Source: Candidatus Aenigmatarchaeota archaeon (GTDB taxonomy: Archaea > Aenigmatarchaeota > Aenigmatarchaeia > QMZP01). From it: a stretch of 10,334 nucleotides of DNA. The translations under genes and the position numbers were made by a program. Below the pieces are notes generated by a model. It did no database searches, was not told where the DNA came from, and was given only the letters and a program-made list of their open reading frames with translations. Positions 6,236-10,334 of the stretch are shown piece by piece (positions within the stretch are counted from its first letter, which is position 1; the number at the start of each line of letters is the position of its first letter). The DNA is taken from NCBI GenBank assembly GCA_003663415.1, contig QMZY01000024.1:1-10334 (forward strand). Reading direction: 5' to 3'.

Positions 6236-6469
6236 GTGATTAGGATGTTGGACCAGTCAGAAAAGAGAATATTGGAAATCCTTTCAAAAGATTTGCTGGT
6301 AACAAAAGGTGAGCTTGTGAACAGGCTTTCCAGAGAAGGGCTTGACAGCGTTGAGCTTGGCTTAAACAGGCTCAGGCAGATGGGTTACATAGAAAAGGTT
6401 GAATCTCTTGGAACTGCCTTTGTTATAACCCAGTCAGGAATGCGGGCAATGAAAGAACTTACTATCTAA
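6236..6469 (+). CDS. Small winged-helix DNA-binding protein
   Basis: The 77-aa product consists of one winged helix-turn-helix domain: helix EKRILEILSKD, then TKGELVNRL, recognition helix SVELGLNRLRQMGYI and wing KVESLGTAFVITQSG, ending in a short helix. This layout is common in small archaeal transcription factors, but the target is unknown. The start is uncertain: GTG 6236 gives the full frame and ATG 6245 would remove three residues without touching the domain. A run of TAATATATATA just upstream (6223-6233) is too close to serve as the TATA box for either start, while TTTATTAA near 6203-6210 would fit a leaderless GTG. It follows the DJ-1 gene by 25 bases and could regulate that unit. Confidence 0.75.
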   Translation: MIRMLDQSEKRILEILSKDLLVTKGELVNRLSREGLDSVELGLNRLRQMGYIEKVESLGTAFVITQSGMRAMKELTI

Positions 6470-6484
6470 TTTTTATATTAAACC
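6470..6484 (+). promoter_or_regulatory. TATA promoter of the tRNA-Gln gene
   Basis: TTTTTATATTAAACC directly follows the winged-helix stop codon. A start about 26 bases downstream falls at 6503-6506, just before the tRNA 5' end at 6508. The same T-rich run could also end transcription of the upstream gene. Confidence 0.5.
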
Positions 6485-6545
6485 TTTCTAATAAATAAAC
6501 CAGACACAGCCCTGTCGTCTAGCGGCCAAGGATGCTGGCCTTTGG

Positions 6546-6607
6546 ATAAAAAATCCAAAGATTTGATTCTCAACCCGACGGGTTGAGATTCCAAGATGAT
6601 AGAAGAG
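6546..6607 (+). other. tRNA intron 1 (62 nt), canonical position 37/38
   Basis: A bulge-helix-bulge is visible. The outer helix is the anticodon stem CTGGC/GCCAG, the 3' bulge is AGA (6606-6608), the central helix is CTTT (6540-6543) with GAAG (6602-6605), and the 5' bulge is GGA (6544-6546). Cutting each bulge between its second and third base gives exactly this intron and joins G37 to A38. Only about two base pairs continue beyond the 5' bulge. Inside is a 9-bp hairpin TCTCAACCC/GGGTTGAGA (6568-6576 and 6580-6588). Bases 6553-6560 are complementary to the whole anticodon loop. Confidence 0.85.
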
Positions 6608-6628
6608 AGCCAGAGACCCCGGTTCGAA

Positions 6629-6729
6629 TAACCCTTTAGGCCAAGTAAACGGCCTAAAGCGTTAACGGAAAAACAGCTACCGCCAACCTTCTTCTTGAAA
6701 GAAGGTTGTAAGCTTGTGTTTGGCGAAAA
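6629..6729 (+). other. tRNA intron 2 (101 nt), T-loop position 59/60
   Basis: The outer helix is the T stem CCCGG/CCGGG. Central helix TTCG (6623-6626) pairs with CGAA (6724-6727). Both bulges are AAT (6627-6629 and 6728-6730). Cutting each after its second base restores TTCGAAT and places the intron at 59/60, a noncanonical site known in some archaea. The repeated AAT makes the junction ambiguous by a few bases from sequence alone, but the BHB selects this one. Internal hairpins are CTTTAGGCC/GGCCTAAAG (within about 6634-6659) and a perfect 10-bp stem CAACCTTCTT/AAGAAGGTTG with loop CTTGA (about 6684-6708). No endonuclease frame fits in it. Confidence 0.85.
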
Positions 6730-6746
6730 TCCGGGCAGGGCTATCA

Positions 6747-7166
6747 TCATTCTCCAATAATCTGCACAATTATTTCTCTGTTTCTTGGCGGAACATCAAA
6801 ATCCATCAAAACAATCTGTTGCCATGTGCCAAGAAGAAGTTTTCTGTTTTTGAAAGGAACAGTCAGGCTTGGACCTACAAGGCTTGCCCGCACATGAGAT
6901 TTTCCGTTATCATCCCCCCATGTCTCTTTGTGTTTGTATTGGATATCGGAAGGAACCAGCCTCTCCATAATATTTTTAAAATCTTCAATAAGGTTTGGTT
7001 CGTATTCAATTGTGGAGAGAGAAGCTGTTGAACCCGGAACAAACAGCACAACTGCGCCGTTTTTAATCCCGGAAGATTCAACAAGCCTTGAAACTTCGTC
7101 AGTGATGTCAATAAGGTCTGTCTCAGGTTCAGAACTAACTTTTATGCTCATTGTTTTTACAACCAT
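6747..7166 (-). CDS. YjbQ/UPF0047 family protein
   Basis: This 139-aa protein carries the family signature. STASLSTIEYEPNLIEDF lies at about 47-63, WGDDNGKSHVRASLVGPSLT at about 83-102 (with His91), and LLLGTWQQIVLMDFD at 110-124. The family folds as a small beta-rich protein and has been reported to carry weak thiamine-phosphate synthase activity; the true role is unsettled. The usual HTS(A/S) at the first signature is GSTAS here (46-50), so that histidine is missing. Start ATG 7166 fits a leaderless transcript from the TATA at 7195-7186; ATG 7151 is an alternative. The coding frame ends in TGA TGA TAG, three successive in-frame stops, next to the convergent tRNA gene. Confidence 0.9.
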   Translation of the reverse strand: MVVKTMSIKVSSEPETDLIDITDEVSRLVESSGIKNGAVVLFVPGSTASLSTIEYEPNLIEDFKNIMERLVPSDIQYKHKETWGDDNGKSHVRASLVGPSLTVPFKNRKLLLGTWQQIVLMDFDVPPRNREIIVQIIGE

Positions 7167-7183
7167 ATTTTAAATTTCAAAAA

Positions 7184-7196
7184 CTAATATAAAAAT
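7184..7196. promoter_or_regulatory. Shared TATA element for YjbQ and thrS
   Basis: Read on the plus strand, TATAAAAA (7188-7195) puts a start near 7217, giving thrS a short leader with AAAGGGTG. Read on the minus strand, TTTTTATATT (7195-7186) puts a start near 7164-7166, at the YjbQ ATG. One A/T element therefore appears to sit at the right distance from both genes. Confidence 0.5.
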
Positions 7197-7204
7197 TAAT
7201 TTAC

Positions 7205-7216
7205 CTAATATATTAG
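7205..7216. promoter_or_regulatory. Perfect 12-bp palindrome upstream of thrS
   Basis: CTAATATATTAG is its own reverse complement and lies between the inferred thrS TATA box and the ribosome binding site (GGGTG, 7221-7225), over or next to the inferred transcript start. This is a plausible position for a repressor site, but an A/T palindrome of this kind can occur by chance. Confidence 0.3.
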
Positions 7217-7230
7217 AAAAGGGTGTAAAA

Positions 7231-9132
7231 ATGAAACTCTTGCTTTTGCATGCAGACTATATTGAATGGGAACCAAAGAAAAAGGCAGTTAGTGTTGCTG
7301 AGGAAACTGAAAAAAAACCAAAAAAGGTGGAAGAAGCCCTGGTTGTTCTTACGGCTGTTGAGCAAGAAGATGAAAAGAACCCGAAAGCAGCTGATGAAGC
7401 TGTTAAGGAAATAGAATCTGTTTTTCAGGAAGTAAAGGCAAAAAACATAGTTCTTTATCCGTACGCTCATCTTTCTTCAGAGCTTGCAAAACCAAGCGAA
7501 GGGTTAAAGATAATAAAAAAAATGGAAGCAGAATTGAAGGAAAAGGGTTTTTCCGTCTTTCGCTCACCATTTGGCTGGTATAAAGCATTTACCCTTAAGG
7601 TCAAAGGTCATCCTCTTTCAGAGCTCAGTAAAAAAATAAGCTTTGATAAAAAAGCCATAAAAATAGGAAAAGAAGAGATACCGGAAGCCCTGAAAAAAGA
7701 AGAAACACTGAAATCAGAATGGTTTATATTGGAACCGTCAGGAAAGTTTAATAAAATTGAGATAAAAAACGGCGAGATTGCTGGTTTTGATTTCAAAAAA
7801 CATCCAAAACTTGAGAAATTTGCAAGGTATGAAATGGCAAAAAGCAGAAAAGTGGTTAAAGAGCCGCCGCACATAAAACTAATGAGAAAACTTGAACTTG
7901 TTGACTACGAACCCGGTTCTGATCCGGGAAACCTGAAATATTATCCAAAAGGCAGGCTCATCAAATCCTTAATAGAGGAATGGGTTACTCAGAAAACCAT
8001 AGAATATGGAGCAATGGAGGTTGAAACTCCTGTAATGTATGATATAGAGCACCCTGCCCTTAAAAAATACCTTCACAGGTTCCCCGCGAGACAGTATAAC
8101 ATAAAAACACCGAACAAAAATGTTTTCTTAAGATTCTCTGCTTGTTTTGGTCAGTTTTTGATGGCAAACAATATCAATATTTCTTATAGAAACCTCCCGC
8201 TGAGAATCTATGAGCTTACGCGCTACAGTTTCAGAGTTGAGCAAAGAGGAGAGCTTGCTGGTTTGAGAAGGTTGAGAGCATTTACAATGCCAGACTGCCA
8301 CGCTCTTGTAAAAGACATGGAGCAGGCAAAACAAGAAATGATAAAGAGGTTCGAGCTTGCAAAAACCATAATGGACGGTTTGGAACTTCATATAAAAGAC
8401 GATTTTGAGTTTGCTATAAGAGTAGTTAAAGATGTTCTGGAAGAAAACAAAGATTTTGTTATAAACCTTGTAAAGAAATGGGGAAAACCTGCTTTGCTTG
8501 AGGTCTGGGACAAAAAATTCTTTTACTTTGTTTTAAAACATGAATGGAATTTTGTGGATGCTCTTGACAAGGCGGCCACGCTTACAACAGACCAGATAGA
8601 TGTGGAAAACGCGGAAAGATACGGAATTATGTATATGGATAAGGACAACAAAAAGAAATATCCTCTTATCCTTCACCTCTCCCCTTCCGGCGCGGTTGAA
8701 AGAGTTATTTATGCTCTGTTAGAAAAAGCATACATGGAGCTGGAAAAAAAGAAAAACCCTGTTTTTCCTCTATGGCTGTGTCCTGTTCAGGTCAGGCTCT
8801 GCCCTGTTTCAGATGAATATTTGGAATATGCGCAAGAAACAGCAGACAAAATAGCCAATGAAAACATAAGGATTGATTTGGACGACAGGGTTGAATCAGT
8901 TGGAAAAAAGATAAGAGATGCTGAAACAGAATGGATTCCTTACATAGTGGTTGTGGGTGAAAAAGAAAAAGAAACCAAAAAATTAGCAGTAAGAAAAAGA
9001 GAAACAGGAAAAGTGGAGAACATGTCTTTGGAAAGTCTGATAAAAGAAATAAAAACCAAAACAGAAGGATTCCCTTTCAAACCCCTGCCCTTGCCAAGAG
9101 AATTGTCAAAAAGGCCTGTTTTTGTGGGATAG
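7231..9132 (+). CDS. thrS: Threonyl-tRNA synthetase, archaeal type with editing domain
   Basis: This class II synthetase (633 aa) charges tRNA-Thr in the cytosol. The first 150 or so residues form the archaeal N-terminal editing domain, related to D-aminoacyl-tRNA deacylase, which removes misattached serine: LLLLHADYIEW at the start, YPYAHLSSELAKP (76-88) and PFGWYKAFTLKVKGHPL (113-129) with Lys118. In the catalytic domain, the three zinc ligands that select threonine are present: Cys305, His357 and His482. Motif 2 has FRVE (334-337) and motif 3 has GAVERVIYAL (487-496) with Arg491. The C-terminal anticodon-binding domain begins near PLWLCPVQVRLCPVS (513-527). GGGTG before ATG 7231 supports the start. 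The residue 14-33 loop is rich in lysine and glutamate. The gene looks complete. Confidence 0.97.
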   Translation: MKLLLLHADYIEWEPKKKAVSVAEETEKKPKKVEEALVVLTAVEQEDEKNPKAADEAVKEIESVFQEVKAKNIVLYPYAHLSSELAKPSEGLKIIKKMEAELKEKGFSVFRSPFGWYKAFTLKVKGHPLSELSKKISFDKKAIKIGKEEIPEALKKEETLKSEWFILEPSGKFNKIEIKNGEIAGFDFKKHPKLEKFARYEMAKSRKVVKEPPHIKLMRKLELVDYEPGSDPGNLKYYPKGRLIKSLIEEWVTQKTIEYGAMEVETPVMYDIEHPALKKYLHRFPARQYNIKTPNKNVFLRFSACFGQFLMANNINISYRNLPLRIYELTRYSFRVEQRGELAGLRRLRAFTMPDCHALVKDMEQAKQEMIKRFELAKTIMDGLELHIKDDFEFAIRVVKDVLEENKDFVINLVKKWGKPALLEVWDKKFFYFVLKHEWNFVDALDKAATLTTDQIDVENAERYGIMYMDKDNKKKYPLILHLSPSGAVERVIYALLEKAYMELEKKKNPVFPLWLCPVQVRLCPVSDEYLEYAQETADKIANENIRIDLDDRVESVGKKIRDAETEWIPYIVVVGEKEKETKKLAVRKRETGKVENMSLESLIKEIKTKTEGFPFKPLPLPRELSKRPVFVG

Positions 9133-9135
9133 TTT

Positions 9136-9150
9136 AAAAACAGTTTTTAT
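9136..9150. terminator. Probable bidirectional terminator between thrS and the AMP phosphorylase gene
   Basis: AAAAAC-A-GTTTTT (9136-9148) is an inverted repeat in the 34-base gap between two convergent genes. It presents a T run on both strands (GTTTTTATT on plus, CTGTTTTTAAA on minus). Archaeal RNA polymerase commonly stops at T runs, so it could end both transcripts. Confidence 0.45.
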
Positions 9151-9166
9151 TAAAGTTCAGAAAATT

Positions 9167-10334
9167 TCATCTCTCTAAAATAAAGAACTCCTCTTTTTCC
9201 TCTTCTTTTGGAATTTCTGTGAGAACCATTTCATGCGGTTTTCCAATTTTCATAACATCCTGTGTTCTCAGGAATTTTAAAGCTCTTTTAAGCTTGTGTT
9301 TTTTCTTGGCATATATTTCAAAAAGGGTTTCGCCTTTTTTAACATTGTCGTTTGTTTTTTTGTGAAGCAGGATGCCGGCTTCCTTGTCTTTCGGAGCGCC
9401 AGCTTCTCTTGCCGTCTGGGTTATAACCCTGTTGTTTATCCAGAGAACCTGGCCGGATTTTCTTGATTTTATCTCTACGCTTTCAGGTCCGATTGGAATG
9501 CCTTCTGCTTTTATTTTCGGATTGCCGCCCTGAGCTTCAATTATTTCTGTTAGCTTTTTTCCCGCCCTCCCGGATTTTATAATATCAAGAGCCTTTTGTT
9601 TTCCGTCTTTAAAACCTGCAAAATCAAACAAAACAGAAGCCAAATTGGAAACTTTGTCAATAAGGTCTGCAGGACCCCTGCCTTCCAAAAGCGTTCTCAA
9701 AACCTCTCTGGCTTCAAGCGCAGGACCTATGCCATAGCCCACAGGCTGGTCACCAAGCGTGGAAACGCACTCAACCGAAATCCCGAGTTTTTTGCCAAGA
9801 TGTATAAATTTGCTTCCCAGTTCCTGAGCTTCTGCTATTGTTTTCACTTTCACGCCTTTTCCTGTAGGAATATCTATTACCAGATAATTTGCGCCTATTG
9901 CCTTTTTCTTTGACATTACCGATGGCAGGAGCAGAGGGTCTATGGATAAAGGATATTCTATTTCTATGAATATATCATCCGCAGGAGCCAAATCCAGCGC
10001 CCCGCCCCAAACCAGGCATCCGTTTGTTTTTTCTATAACCCTTTTTATTTCGTTTATATCCAGAGATACAGGACACAAACATTCCATTCTGTCAGCTGTC
10101 CCGGCAGGAGCTGTTATTGCGCGTGAGGATGTTTTTGGAATTGTCAGCCCCGCTGCTGCAACAACCGGAACGAGAAGCATTGAGGTTTTGTCGCCGGGGA
10201 CACCGCCGATACTGTGTTTATCATATATTGGTTTTTTCCATGTGGTTATCATCTTGCCTGTTTGTGCCATTGCCCTTGAAAGATATGCTGCTTCCTGAAC
10301 GCTCAGCCCGTGGTGATACAAACCAATCACAAAA
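9167..10334 (-). CDS. deoA: AMP phosphorylase (N-terminus beyond window)
   Basis: The reading frame is open to the right edge; the GTG at 10330 is an internal valine codon. About 388 codons are visible, and archaeal AMP phosphorylases have about 500 residues, so roughly the first 110 residues are missing. Counting from that GTG codon, the phosphate-binding KHSIGGVPGDKTS spans about 38-50. SSRAITAPAGTAD spans about 68-80, CLVWGGALDLAPADD about 104-118 and IEAQGGNPKIK about 264-274; AREAGAPKDKEAG is in the C-terminal domain. The enzyme phosphorolyses AMP and other NMPs to a free base and ribose 1,5-bisphosphate. That product feeds ribose-1,5-bisphosphate isomerase and type III Rubisco in archaea that have them; neither partner is in this window. 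Bacterial-style thymidine phosphorylase is less likely given the archaeal sequence style. Confidence 0.93.
   Translation of the reverse strand, partial: FVIGLYHHGLSVQEAAYLSRAMAQTGKMITTWKKPIYDKHSIGGVPGDKTSMLLVPVVAAAGLTIPKTSSRAITAPAGTADRMECLCPVSLDINEIKRVIEKTNGCLVWGGALDLAPADDIFIEIEYPLSIDPLLLPSVMSKKKAIGANYLVIDIPTGKGVKVKTIAEAQELGSKFIHLGKKLGISVECVSTLGDQPVGYGIGPALEAREVLRTLLEGRGPADLIDKVSNLASVLFDFAGFKDGKQKALDIIKSGRAGKKLTEIIEAQGGNPKIKAEGIPIGPESVEIKSRKSGQVLWINNRVITQTAREAGAPKDKEAGILLHKKTNDNVKKGETLFEIYAKKKHKLKRALKFLRTQDVMKIGKPHEMVLTEIPKEEEKEEFFILER

Larger units (their letters stand above)
6508..6743 (+). tRNA. tRNA-Gln (UUG), interrupted by two introns
   Basis: Removing two introns gives a complete 73-nt cloverleaf. 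Acceptor AGCCCTG (6508-6514) pairs perfectly with CAGGGCT (6736-6742), with discriminator A at 6743 and no encoded CCA. The D stem is GTCT/GGAT. The anticodon stem CTGGC (6535-6539) pairs with GCCAG (6609-6613), and the loop reads CTTTGGA with anticodon TTG (6542-6544). The T stem CCCGG (6618-6622) pairs with CCGGG (6731-6735), and the loop reads TTCGAAT. Exons are 6508-6545, 6608-6628 and 6730-6743. The A1-U72 pair is typical of archaeal tRNA-Gln and is known to be used by the GatDE amidotransferase that makes Gln-tRNA from Glu-tRNA. The gene ends three bases before the stop of the convergent YjbQ gene. Confidence 0.93.

Noticed and set aside
6478..6750. 90-codon minus-strand frame across the tRNA locus
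   Set aside because: The region is explained in full by a promoter, tRNA exons and BHB introns; the protein has no recognisable features.
7608..7874. Antisense frame inside thrS
   Set aside because: It is a shadow of the ThrRS coding frame with no promoter, ribosome binding site or recognisable domain.
1..10334. CRISPR arrays, tandem repeats, attachment sites or a replication origin
   Set aside because: No regularly spaced repeats, long direct repeats or clusters of origin-type boxes were seen by reading. The tRNA end is next to the YjbQ gene, with no integrase or duplicated tRNA end.

Overview
This window comes from an archaeon. It encodes an archaeal FEN-1 flap endonuclease with a PCNA-binding tail, an archaeal-type threonyl-tRNA synthetase with its own N-terminal editing domain, and an AMP phosphorylase of the archaeal nucleotide-salvage type. 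It also holds a tRNA gene split by two introns that fit the archaeal bulge-helix-bulge (BHB) splicing rule. Promoters have TATA boxes about 25 bases upstream of the inferred transcript starts, and several genes look leaderless. The DNA is AT-rich and compact. I cannot place it below domain level; an uncultivated lineage (DPANN or euryarchaeal) is only a guess.

Layout. (1) 9-1993, minus strand: a promoter and a tight set of three unrecognised genes (246, 342 and 44 aa). (2) 1994-2726: degraded accessory DNA with the N-terminal remnant of a transposase and a small membrane-protein reading frame that appears frameshifted. (3) 2695-4287, plus: a leaderless FEN-1 gene followed after one base by a putative PD-(D/E)XK nuclease. 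(4) 4311-4583, plus: a small hydrophobic protein whose stop codon overlaps the stop of a convergent gene for a small conserved protein with a possible SecB-like fold (4580-4993, minus). (5) 5069-6469, plus: a DJ-1/PfpI-family lipoprotein, a cytosolic DJ-1 homologue and a winged-helix protein. (6) 6508-6743, plus: tRNA-Gln(UUG) with one intron in the anticodon loop and a second in the T-loop. (7) 6747-7166, minus: a YjbQ/UPF0047 protein, divergent from thrS (7231-9132, plus). (8) 9167 to the window edge, minus: the 5'-truncated AMP phosphorylase gene.

Themes. Translation (tRNA-Gln, ThrRS), DNA repair or replication (FEN-1 plus a neighbouring nuclease) and nucleotide salvage are housekeeping functions. 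The most unusual signal is the doubly interrupted tRNA-Gln. Each intron has a BHB with a 4-bp central helix and 3-nt bulges, and the first intron also carries an 8-bp complement of the anticodon loop. The least explained stretch is the three-gene minus-strand set at the left edge, next to transposase debris.
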